NCBI GenBank assembly: GCA_941918925.1
Contig: OW799237.1
Coordinates: forward strand, 76,519,126 to 76,583,125
Source: Phyto melanocephala
Lineage: Eukaryota; Arthropoda; Insecta; Diptera; Rhinophoridae
Length of the DNA stretch: 64,000 nucleotides
Direction: 5' to 3'
Under the pieces are notes generated by a model, which saw only the letters and a program-made list of their open reading frames with translations, was not told the origin of the DNA and searched no databases. Positions 11,463 to 20,813 of this stretch are shown piece after piece (within the stretch, counting starts at the first letter, position 1; the number at the start of each line of letters is the position of its first letter). A program made the translations under genes and the position numbers.

Positions 11463-12097
11463 CACCCAATCCTGTTTTTACACGGTACATACTTTCCAGG
11501 GAACACCGTGTAAAAACAAATCGTGCAAAAAAAACAGTACATATTCATAGGAATATATTTAGTTAGTTAAACCTTAAAGGTGGTCTAAAAGATTAATATT
11601 TTTATGGAACACAAAAACTTCATTTATTTTTATTCATACAGGTTACTTTTATTTTTATTTAATAATTTTAAGACAAAAAAAAAACAAAAAATTATTCACA
11701 CGTTTTCCTAAAATTATTTTTTTTTTTAAAAGAATCACATTTTTAAGGAACTAATAAATTCAAAACGTACAGTTGTAACAATTCACTTCAACACTTAATA
11801 CAAAGTAACAAAAATGTATGAGAAGACTTGTTTGGAAAGACAAGCACATAATTTGTAAATCCCCTAACTGTGAATACAAAAAGAATTATCTTACCACATG
11901 ATAAGTTTTTTAAAGTATGTTTAATCAAATTATGAAAGTTATCAGAAGTATGTGGCAGCTCTCGTACTGTGTACTACATAAACTTAAAATTCACCAAAAA
12001 TATTTTTACCCGTGTAAAAACAGGAAAGAATTATTTTTGTAAACCGTGTTATTTCAAAATCGTGTAAAAAAAGATCGTGCAAAAACAGGATTGGGTG
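11463..12097. mobile_element. TA-flanked TIR element 1 nested in HINE-A
   Basis: The ends are CACCCAATCCTGTTTTTACA and the inverse partner TGCAAAAACAGGATTGGGTG, flanked by TA at 11461-11462 and 12098-12099. CGTGTAAAAACA-type motifs recur just inside both ends. The 635-bp interior has no recognisable coding sequence. The TA target and TIR form suggest a Tc1/mariner/pogo-type non-autonomous element. Confidence 0.8.
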
Positions 12098-12099
12098 TA

Positions 12100-12865
12100 C
12101 TCAGGTTTTTTTTATGCGTTAGATGCGTTCCGCATAAAAAAAAAATCGCATAAAAAAGAATCTAGCTCCATACAAAAACTAGGGATACGTTCCGTTAAAG
12201 TATTAAAAATGTACCAAATTCGCATAAAAAAAGGAAACTTAATTTTTTTTTTTGATAGCTTTGATTGATGATTCGCCTAGTTTATAGTGGTCTGCCAGAG
12301 CCTTATTTTTAGCTCCATTTGCTAAGCGGTCCAAAATTTCGATTTTGGTCTCTAAAGAAGTCGTTTTTTCTTATTTTTCTCCATATCAATTTCTTAAAAT
12401 CGAATCCAAAAATTTCATGTTAGCATTGAAACCATAAAAAAAATTACACTTACTTTTTGGAGCGAAACTTCAACACCTTCGATAATTAAAATTTAAAAAT
12501 TTCTGTAAAATTCCACCACAATATATATTTTAAATTTAATGCAAAATTCAACTGTCAATGACTAAACTGCAAACGTACGTTGGAACATTTCTTCGTCGCC
12601 TGCTTACAAAATCTATAAGGGAAATCCCCAATTTCAAATAATCGCTGCTGGTTTTCGCATAAAACGCATTAATTAACAGAGAGTACAAACATTAACAGAA
12701 ATCTACAAACTTTACAGAAAGCACAAACCTTAACAGAAATATCAAAGCCCAGTGTTATCAATTATCTAAATATAATTTTCATTTAAAAAAAAAAAATTTG
12801 AATATTTAAAAACCGCATAAATTCAAATTCGCATAAAAAAATACCGCATAAAAAAAGACCTAAGG
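12100..12865 (-). mobile_element. TA-flanked pogo-like element 2 nested in HINE-A
   Basis: The ends are CTCAGGTTTTTTTTATGCG and the inverse partner CGCATAAAAAAAGACCTAAGG, flanked by TA at 12098-12099 (shared with the neighbouring element) and 12866-12867. CGCATAAAAAA motifs repeat inside both ends. The minus strand at 12243-12360 encodes SLETKIEILDRLANGAKNKA followed by LADHYKLGESSIKAIKK. That is the N-terminal HTH of a pogo/Tigger (CENP-B-N type) transposase. A one-base shift separates it from a start at about 12384. The rest of the transposase is absent. Confidence 0.8.
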
Positions 12866-13317
12866 TATTATTATTTTTTTAATTTTTCTTTTATTTTTCT
12901 CTTTTTGCATTTTTTTTTTAATTTTTGTTTTTAAAATTTTTTTTTTTAATTTTATTATTTATATTTTTATTATTTTTTTATTTATTTATATTCTTTAAAA
13001 TTTTTTTTTTCTTTATTTTTTTTTTTTAATTTTTTTATTTGTTTATTTTTTTTTAACATAAATACGTAAATTTATAATTTTACAATGGTATGTTTTTTAT
13101 ATGTATGTACGTATTTCATATGAGATGAATACAAACTATTGTTATTGCATGACTACACGTTTTGAAGGGTATATAAGATTCGGCACGGCCGAATATAGCA
13201 CTCTTACTTGTTTTAACAATAACGGAGTTACAAAGACGGAGGCTAGATCAAGGACCATGGAAATCTAGCAACAGAGATGATGTTCTACCACAAAGGAAAG
13301 ATAAGCAAATGAACTTA

Positions 13318-13620
13318 CACCTATTATGAGTAGTTGGTTGGAGAGTAATCATGTAGACATTAAGTATGACATAACCCAATTTCTGAGTGTTCACGGTGTC
13401 TTTAGGAAATACCTTCATCGCTTTAGATTGGGAAGTCGCCTTCGTGACCGTTCTGTCATGATCTGATCATGAAGATGCCGAAATCGTCTTCTTCATATGT
13501 GCAAGGCTTAGTTCCAGAAGGGAGTATCTCCAACGACAGTAAAATAGGAACCGATAACATTATTCCCTTGACGGTCAGGCGGGTTATTTTAGAACTGTTT
13601 AGAGCCTGCCCATTTTGGTA
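13318..13620 (+). pseudogene. LINE C-terminal zinc-knuckle remnant (R1-like)
   Basis: The plus strand reads ITQFLSVHGVFRKYLHRFRL, then after a frame change EDAEIVFFICARLSSRREYL, and further on DNIIPLTVRRVILEL. This matches the LTGHG.F..YLHR...C..C....EDA.HVFF.C.RF.. tail seen after the RT of R1-clade LINEs. Cysteines are mostly lost. 5' and 3' limits are vague. Confidence 0.6.
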
Positions 13621-13879
13621 AGGAAATACTTAACGGATGAGGGCGATGTTTAAGGTGATTTTTAGCATGTTTAAATCTCTCACAATATCTTTCGATATTC
13701 ATACTGATACAGATACTCAAAAATCATCTTTGAAGTGGAAATGTTGCACTTATACCCCTTGTGCTTTAGCTTGCTCTTAAATTTCTATATAAATTAACTT
13801 TTGCCTCAAAAGAATGTTAGTAATACCTAATAAGAACTCATTGACAATTGTTTTAAATAACATTTTATTAGGAAAAAGT

Positions 13880-14600
13880 TTATAGTTCGGGCTCATCATC
13901 ACTTTAGATTATTTTCGCAATTTCTTTCATGCTATCGTTAAGAAGTTCATTAAAACATTTACAATAATTTGGTGGTTATAGCAAAGAAGATCCTGCAGGT
14001 TCTTTGGTGGTCAGTATTATAATTTTTTACAAACTATTTAACCCTTCTTTGTCTACTTATGCTGCTGCAGCTTTTGCAAGTGCAATTCTTTTTCTTTCTT
14101 GACCGCATTTCCAACAGCGTCTGTTGTACCCTGCTCAATTCTAATTTGCAACAAGTCACAAGGAGCACAAGTGTCAGTTTGGGGTTTGTGGTAACTTATG
14201 TCAAAACATGTGTTAAAACTATGCCTTTAGTAACTCTTATGCAAAATTTCCTATAAAAAGCATGCAAATTAACCACAAAGTGCACAGGTTCTTTGATAAA
14301 AGTTTCTGCAACGAGTTGCTAGATTTTATTACAGAACTTCTATGATCTCTACCCACTGAGTCCATGAGAAATAGGAAGTTTAATGTATGTCTTATCACAA
14401 GGGGTTTTAGTGGTCATATATCCCTCGTAATCCAAGCGAAACAGGTATTTTAAAAACAATTGCTAGAATTGGTCGCATATCTCAGAATACCATATTCACC
14501 TCTTCTAATCTGTACTGCTCAAAACATCAACCACTAAAACCATATGTAAGTAATCTAAATTTTGGAAAGAAAAGGTACATGGAGCCCTTCCCTTCCTACT
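13880..14600 (-). pseudogene. Decayed DDE-type transposase remnant
   Basis: The minus strand at about 14050-14205 reads TCFDISYHKPQTDTCAPCDL, then LQIRIEQGTTDAV and KKEKELHLQKLQQHK. The TDTC-x2-CD ... H pattern is typical of a family of insect and cnidarian DDE transposases with a CxxC before a helical region. Flanking sequence shows only broken frames. It may be the same superfamily as the TIR element at 26842-27925. I cannot name it with confidence. Confidence 0.45.
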
Positions 14601-15626
14601 AAAGGTGGTGTAACATACAAAAATGTAAAAATATATGAATTTTTTTGTATTTGAACTTGGCACTAATGTAAACCCAATTATTATTTTTACGATTTTTCTT
14701 TTTCAAAGTTCAACGACATTTATTTGCCATTGTCATAACAATTATAACAAATTTTATTTTTCATACTTCTAACAGTTTAATTGTTTAATGATAAATTGAT
14801 ATTTTTATTTCAAAGCCAATAACATCTGACAATACTATTTCATTTATTTGTTTATTTGTTTGCTTGTAGTTCCTGACATAAATGCTGGTAGTTAAGAAGA
14901 AGAAAATAATGGAACGACAAAACATTTAACCAAAATAGAAAAAATCATTATTTTTAGATGCCATTAAAGTCTTGGGAAAACTACAAGTTCATGCAATATC
15001 TACATTTACATTACGTACATACTAACATACATACATTTTCAAATGTTAGGACAGGACAATAACAATTACAAAGAAAATTGACAATAGTTGAAGGATATAC
15101 TTATGTACACACACACATACATACATGTGTAAGCATTAAGTAGAATTAAATAATCGATAAACGAACATACATATAGCGATTACAGTTAAATGTTTATATG
15201 AATATGCGTACTTCAATGCAGATGTATATTATGAAAATAGACAAGTTAAATCGATTAGTAGTAAATTTTACTTTTAAGAGAAATTGCGTAAGCTAAATTT
15301 ATGATAAGATTTTCTAATTATCGACAAAAATAATTTTCACTTTCAAAGTATACCACAATGTTTATTGCCAACGAAATCAAATTGACCTTGACCGACATGA
15401 AGATAAATTTTATTATTGGAATTGCCAATAATCGTGAGAAGACGAATTCAATTTACAGATTATTTTAACAGCACAGCTGATCTATTTATTCTCTGCATAA
15501 CTGTTGGTTGGATTGTCAAAAGTTGTTTATGTTTACATAGTTCATTCAGTTTGTTAGAAACACTTACACGTTGTATATTTTTTATATGTTTATGTTTGAC
15601 AGTTTGTGAAAAATTGTTAAAATAAA
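14601..15626. other. No gene seen
   Basis: A/T-rich stretch with CATACATAC runs at 15015-15130. Nothing coding is supported. Confidence 0.35.
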
Positions 15627-16346
15627 AACAAGTAACAGTGATATATTCGGCCGTGCCGAATCTTATATACCCTTCACAACGTGTAGTCATGCAATAACAA
15701 CTGTTTGTATCACCATTCATCCCATATAAAATACGTGCATACGTACACGTTAGAATAAATGTGGCATCGAATCCCAGCTGAGCCAAAAAAATTTTATTTT
15801 ATTTTATTTAATATATTTTTTATATTTTATTATTTTTTTTTATATTTTTTTTAAATTTTTTTAAATTTTTTTTTAAATTTTTTTAAAATTTTTTTTTTAA
15901 GTTTTTTTTTATTATTTTTTCTTAATTTTAATATTTTTTTTTTTTGTAATTTTTTTTGTTTGATATGTTTTTTACATGTATGTATGTATGTATGTATGTT
16001 GTTGTTGTAATTGTGAAAAAAAACGAGGTGGTCGTGGTTTTTTGCTCATATCTCAGAAAGTTATGGGGCGATTGTGCTGAATTTCAATAGCGATTCATTC
16101 CTGGATATTTCCAAGAGATTGATACCATATACAGATCTGAGGAACATATAGTTGCTTCTAAAAGTTGATTTCAACCAACACACGGACAGACGGGCAGACG
16201 GACAGACGGTCAGGGCTTAATTGACTCCTCTATTCATAAGCTTTCAGAAAATATATACTTTATGGGGTCGGAAATGAAAATTGTAGAAATTACAAACGGA
16301 ATGACAAAGCTATATATACCCTTGTGCACCACAGGTGAAGGGTATA
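15627..16346 (-). mobile_element. HINE-A copy 3 (subfamily 2, inverted centre)
   Basis: Minus-strand copy. The 3' hairpin lies at 15648-15664 and the 5' TATACCC end at 16346. The 5' half is the GTGCACCACAGG subfamily, with TTGCTTCTAAAAGTTGATTT and GACGGACAGACGG. The GGCATCGAATCCCAGCTGAG block and adjoining A/T tract (about 15735-15960) run in the opposite orientation relative to the ends when compared with copies at 28325, 38547, 45477 and 60918. GTATGTATGTATGTTGTTG follows. Confidence 0.8.
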
Positions 16347-16520
16347 ACAAGTAAGATTACTATATTCGTCTACGCCGAATCTTTTTTTATACCCACCACC
16401 AATTTTGTGTACTTTTATAATACAAATTTCATTATTTGGTTAATAACTTTATACTAAAATATGTGTCACTTTCTTTGTATAACTTCGATATTCTATTAAA
16501 ATATTTTTGTAATATGCCTT
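16347..16520 (-). mobile_element. HINE-B 3'-end fragment abutting HINE-A
   Basis: It begins AACAAGTAAGATTACTATAT directly after the GGGTATA end of HINE-A copy 3. A damaged hairpin follows (ATTCGtctacGCCGAAT), then TATACCCACCACCAATTTTG. The next 130 bp match the inverse of 10130-10240. Only the 3' end of the element is present. Confidence 0.65.
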
Positions 16521-16639
16521 GCATTAATGTTAACTATACAATGTTAATGTTAACTATACATTTATGTGGCGTTTGTTGATAATGGCATTTCTAAATATAT
16601 AAATATAATCGAATTTCAACATGAACTTTCTATCAATCT

Positions 16640-16860
16640 ATCAATCAAAATATATGTATATTTTCCGAAAGCTTATGATCATTGTTCGTCTGTCCGTGTG
16701 AATGAAATCAGTTTTTTGAAGACCCCAACCTAATCAAGATCCATGTGGACTATCAAAATATCAGAAATATCCCAAGCAGATCAATATTAAAAATCAGCAT
16801 AGTCGCCTTTTAACTTTTTGAGTTATCAGCAAATTACTATAAAAATTAAAATTGTTCCGC
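16640..16860 (+). mobile_element. HINE-A fragment, 5' half
   Basis: Decayed pieces of the 5' half: ATATTTTCCGAAAGCTTATG, GTTCGTCTGTCCGTGTG, AATCAGTTTTTTGAAG and AAATATCAGAAATATCCC in the order seen in full copies. There are no ends, no A/T tract and no hairpin. Confidence 0.6.
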
Positions 16861-17312
16861 CCTAGGATGATTCATGGACAGGCTTGTAACTATTTATTTG
16901 TAAAATATTTTAGACAAATTGATTACTAATCGGCAAAATATGGGCAAAATTTATTATTATTTGGAAGAATATATATAAAATTTTTCTAGACTCCTAAATA
17001 ATATTTGGACACGTTAAAAATATTGTTTAGAAATAGAAAATGTTTATTGTTGGTGGTTGATTTGTTAATCTCAGTATTAAACTTTTGTCTCTCCTTTTTG
17101 CATTAGTATTGCTTTAATAAAAGATCAATGTTCAGTTGATCAGTGACATTAGATGGAACAAGTCAACCCCAAACAAAGAAAAATTTTCAAATAAATAAAG
17201 TTTTGTATAATAAAACACTTTTCGTGGTATTTTGTTTATTACAATATTTAACGTATCCACCTATGTATTTGTGATTCCACCCGTCAACAGATATCTATCT
17301 ATCTATCTATAT

Positions 17313-18262
17313 ATGAGGAGCCGCAGAACAAAAGGTGCTTTTTCGCATTTCGCGAAAAATTGGTTTTTTGGTATTTTAATAATATTTAGGTTGAAATCTT
17401 GTAGAAACAATCAAGTTTGCATTATTATTATTTTTTTTTACAAAGTAAATGGGTTCTAAAAAATTTATGCTTAACAAAAGGTGCTTTTTTGTTTATTTTT
17501 TAACAAAAGGTTCTTTTCCCATAATCTTTGTGTAGTTTCACTTTTTACTTTAATGATCAAACCAAACTACAGTTAAAGTAAAATTAATCAGATGTTAAAG
17601 TCTTTGTGGAAAGTCTTTTAATAAAACAGTTTGGTAAAGACTGGAGTGAAAATCAGTCATTATTTTGGTACAAGGACATTTTGTATAACCAGGATAAAGG
17701 TATGGAGGATTCAATAGACGAAAATGTTGGATGTTCTTTCCTAGAAGAAGATGTTGGAACAAGAGTTTAACTATTTAACAAATTTCATACGTATTTAACT
17801 AAAGGCTAATAAAGAAATGTTTAAGTTGCAATTTTATTCAATAAAACGACAAAAATAATATACTTAGCTCAACATTTTTTATTATTTTTTATTAGATCAG
17901 GTTTAACCACATTCAGTAAAAATTTTATCGTCATGTATGTGTATTCGCATTACAAAATGTACTTTTTCCTTCTATTATCAAAACGTGCTTTTTTACTTTT
18001 TTTTTAACGAAAGGTGTTTTTACTTTATTCCTAACAAAAGGTGCTTTTTTGCTTTCTTTTTTGCAAAAGGTGCTTTTTCCGAAATAAAAATGGAATTATA
18101 TCAAACATCCTTAACATTTAATCGGGTGACTTACGACAGTTAGATGCATCTGTAGATAAGTAAAAATCTTGTAAGCATTTTCATGTTCTTGCAGTTTTTT
18201 AAAGGGACGAAAAAAATAAATCTCGATTTCCCAAAAATTTGAAATGTTCTGCGGCTCCTCAT
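17313..18262 (+). mobile_element. TIR element nested in the Helitron 5' end
   Basis: Perfect 18-bp inverted ends (ATGAGGAGCCGCAGAACA) bound 950 bp. The flanks rejoin to the expected Helitron start, TCTATATA...TTAAAGTG, so a short TA/AT-type target is likely. Subterminal AAAAGGTGCTTTT motifs occur near 17331, 17475, 17990, 18038 and 18065. A 60-codon open stretch at 17588-17770 reads LLIKQFGKDWSENQSLFWYK and ends after EEDVGTRV. It may be a transposase remnant but I do not recognise it. Confidence 0.75.
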
Positions 18263-18379
18263 ATATTAAAGTGAAACTCTGTCTGTGTGTTAGCTATAGA
18301 CTCCAAAACTGTAAAACCGATCGAACTCAAACTTTGGAAAGTTGTTGTACACATTCCAGGGAGTGTTTGCGGGTGGCAA

Positions 18380-19180
18380 AAAGTGGGCGTGGCCACGCCC
18401 ATAAAAAATTAGTTATCAGTTTTAGCTACTTGCACTTGACCGGTTTTCCTGAAACTTTGCACACATATTGAGCTGTCATGACTTTACAATTTCGTGATTA
18501 TAAAAGTGGGCTGTGCCACGCCCATAAAAAAGTTATAATATTGAGGTACTTGCACTGGACCGATTTTTCTGAAACTTTGCACACATATTGAACTGCCATG
18601 ACTATATAATTTCGTGATAAGAAAAGTGGGCAGGGCCACGCCCATAAAAAAAGTTATAATTTTGAGGTACTTGCAGTAGACCGATTCTTCTGAAACTTTG
18701 CACACATATTAAGCTGTCATAACTTTACAAATTCTTGATTAGAAAAGTAGGCAGGGCCACGCTCAGAAAAAATCTATAATTTTGAGGTACTTGCTCTGAA
18801 CCGATTGTTGTTAAACTTGCGCACACATATTGAATTGTCATGACTTTACAATTTCTTGATTAGAAAAGTGGGCGGTGCCACGCCCATAAAAAATTAGTTA
18901 TCATTTTTAGCTACTTGCACTTGACCGATTTTTCTAAAACTTTGCACACACATATTAAGCTATCATGACTATATAATTTCGTGACTAGAAAAGTGGGCAG
19001 GGCTACGCCCATTAAAAAAGCTATAATTTCAAGGTACTTTCGCTGGACCGATTTGCCTGAAACTTTGCACACTTATTGAGCTGTCATGACTATACAGTTT
19101 CGTAATTAGAAAAGTGGGCAGTGCCACGCTCATAAAAAAAAGTTATAATTTTTAGCCTTGCACTTGATATTCGATTAAAA
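18380..19180 (+). repeat. GC-box minisatellite of the Helitron, about 7 units of 120 bp
   Basis: Each unit holds GTGGGC(G/A)G...CCACGCCCATAAAAAA, TTTTGAGGTACTTGCACTGG, ACCGATT and CTGAAACTTTGCACACATAT. In the first unit TGGGCGTGGCCACGCCCA is a perfect 18-bp palindrome. Units vary by point changes and small indels. Confidence 0.8.
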
Positions 19181-19239
19181 TTCAGAATGCGATTAAAATT
19201 CATGAAGGGGCGTAGCGTGCGTGTGGCCTTAAAAATTAT

Positions 19240-19790
19240 TTTTGAAAAAAACTAACAAATCGGTTTGAAACCAACTTAAATATAACAACTGATTCGGTCT
19301 TTTTTCTAAAATCTACAAACGAGAATCGACTTTTTTCGGTTCCGAGCAGAAACATTATTAATAAAATTAAAGGGTTTGACCAGTAAAATACAGTTAACTA
19401 TGAAAAATTAAAAATCCAAGATGGCGTCCCAGTTTAGTTAGCGTTTTTCTATTTAACCGCTTCAATATTGGTATCAAATGAAAGTCTTGACCAGTAGAAT
19501 ACAGCCAGTCTACTACAATATTAAAAAAAGTGTAAAATCCAAGATGGCGTCTGAAACAAATTGGCGAAATTGTTTTTTAACTTCATCAATATGGGTATCA
19601 AATTAAAGGGCTTAACAAGTAGAGTACATGTGTAAAAATTCCAAACCAAAGACGGTTTCGGAATTAATCAAGACTATGGCGTGTAATATGAAATCTAGGA
19701 TAAGCTGCGATGTGGCCATTATAAATATGTTCATGATGGTGAAGGGTATTATCAGATTCGGCACTGTTAAATGTAGCAATCTAACGTAAA
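19240..19790 (+). mobile_element. HINE-E copy 1
   Basis: Interspersed repeat whose 3' end is GAAGGGTATTATCAGATTCGG followed by CACTGTTAAATGTAGCAATC. This is a decayed version of the terminal hairpin region of HINE-A and HINE-B. The body has three units of about 120 bp, each with GGTATCAAAT-AAAG, ACCAGTA-AATACAG and CCAAGATGGCGTC. An inverted copy lies at 29505-30145. No coding sequence. Confidence 0.65.
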
Positions 19791-19989
19791 AAATCAGTGA
19801 AATTGTAAAGATCATAACAATAACAGATCAGCATCAGCGTAGTTAGTTTGATGACATCTAAGGTAAAGAGGAGTAAAATTCCGAGTAGCTCTAAGTGGAA
19901 TATGAAAGTTGATATTAATCATCAGAATCAACAGAACCATTAAATAAATTCACTATAAAAGTTACATCAAACATAATTCGTCTACTTTC

Positions 19990-20800
19990 TAACGGTGGCA
20001 ACTTAATTGTAGCAAGTCCAGTTGTATACAGCAGAATGTTTATATCAGGATTTCATGTTGAAGAAATTGTTTCTGAACAGATTCAATTCTATTCTTCTGG
20101 AAATTGGTATAAGGATCTCAAATAATAGATCCGAATTCGAGAATAGGTCTTACTTAAGATAAACACAAACGTAGTTATTTGTGGTTTTGTACACTATTTA
20201 GTGCAACGTTTTATAAAAGCGAGAACACCACGAGCTTTGTTAGCCATCATAACAATATAGTTGTTGAAATTAAGTTTAGGATCAAATAGAACATCTAGAT
20301 CCAGAAACTCCGAAACCACTTCAACTGGATAACCACCCTAAGAAAAGAGACAATTAGCATTCTTGAGAATCGTATATGTTTGCGTTTTTTTTCAGATTAA
20401 GGGTCATTAAATTAATATTACACCATTTGAAATCTTTTAAATCATGTTGTAACTGTTGAATTCCATTCTGAATATTCTTGTAACTAAGAAAAATCTTGAC
20501 GTCATCAGCAAACACTAAAACGCTGCACGAATTGATTGCACTTGGCAATTTATTTATAAAGAGTTCAAATAAAATAGGGTCCAAACAGCTTCGTTGAGGG
20601 ACCTCAGATTTTACTGCAATATTATAAGAAGTAACATTGTTAAAAAGAACACACTATTTACGATCTGTTAGGTGTTTATCGTGAATCTCATAACATAAAG
20701 CTTGTGTAGAAGCAGATAATGATAAACTTGATCAATAGCCCAACAAAAGTCAATATGGATTACATTGTCAATTGTCATTTGTTTTTTATTAGAACCATTA
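19990..20800 (-). pseudogene. Jockey-like LINE reverse transcriptase remnant
   Basis: The minus strand carries, in order, VIHIDFCWAIDQVYHYLLLH (like YLDF.KAFDRV.H..LL.KL), DPILFELFINKLPSAINSCS, the catalytic VFADDVKIF box (20470-20510), LKDFKWCNINLMTLNLKK, LDLDVLFDPKLNFNNYI and ARGVLAFIKR, then GSII-D-Y-like and RIESVQKQFL. This is RT palm through thumb of a jockey-type element. Stops and frameshifts are present, and endonuclease and gag are absent. Confidence 0.75.
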
Positions 20801-20813
20801 TATACATTACCAT

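Larger units (their letters stand above)
11080..13214 (+). mobile_element. HINE-A copy 2, split by two nested elements
   Basis: 5'-truncated copy starting in TTTGTCATTCCGTGTGAAAT, then the core, GTTCGTCTGACCGTGTG, the AATCCCAGCTGAGCC block at 11385 and an A/T tract. The tract is interrupted at 11461 and resumes at 12868. It ends with the hairpin ATTCGGCacgGCCGAAT and CTTACTTGTTTT at 13214. About 1.4 kb of the span is nested DNA. The element itself encodes nothing. Confidence 0.8.
17302..19235 (+). mobile_element. Non-autonomous Helitron with 120-bp tandem units, split by a TIR element
   Basis: The 5' end is TCTATCTATATA before the insert at 17313-18262. After it the sequence continues with TTAAAGTGAAACTCTGTCTG. 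About seven units of roughly 120 bp follow (18380-19180), each with a CCACGCCCATAAAAAA-type GC box and a TTTGCACACATATTGAGCTG segment. The 3' end region is AAAATTCATGAAGGGGCGTAGCGTGC near 19195-19220, where the clean CTAG terminus is lost. The closest relative is the complete copy at 58609-59459. It encodes no Rep/helicase. Confidence 0.75.

Noticed and set aside
12077..12268. 63-codon frame with lysine runs
   Set aside because: It crosses the junction of two nested elements and is made of A-rich terminal repeats.
18380..19180. CRISPR-like array
   Set aside because: The units are whole-length tandem copies without unique spacers, inside a eukaryotic Helitron.
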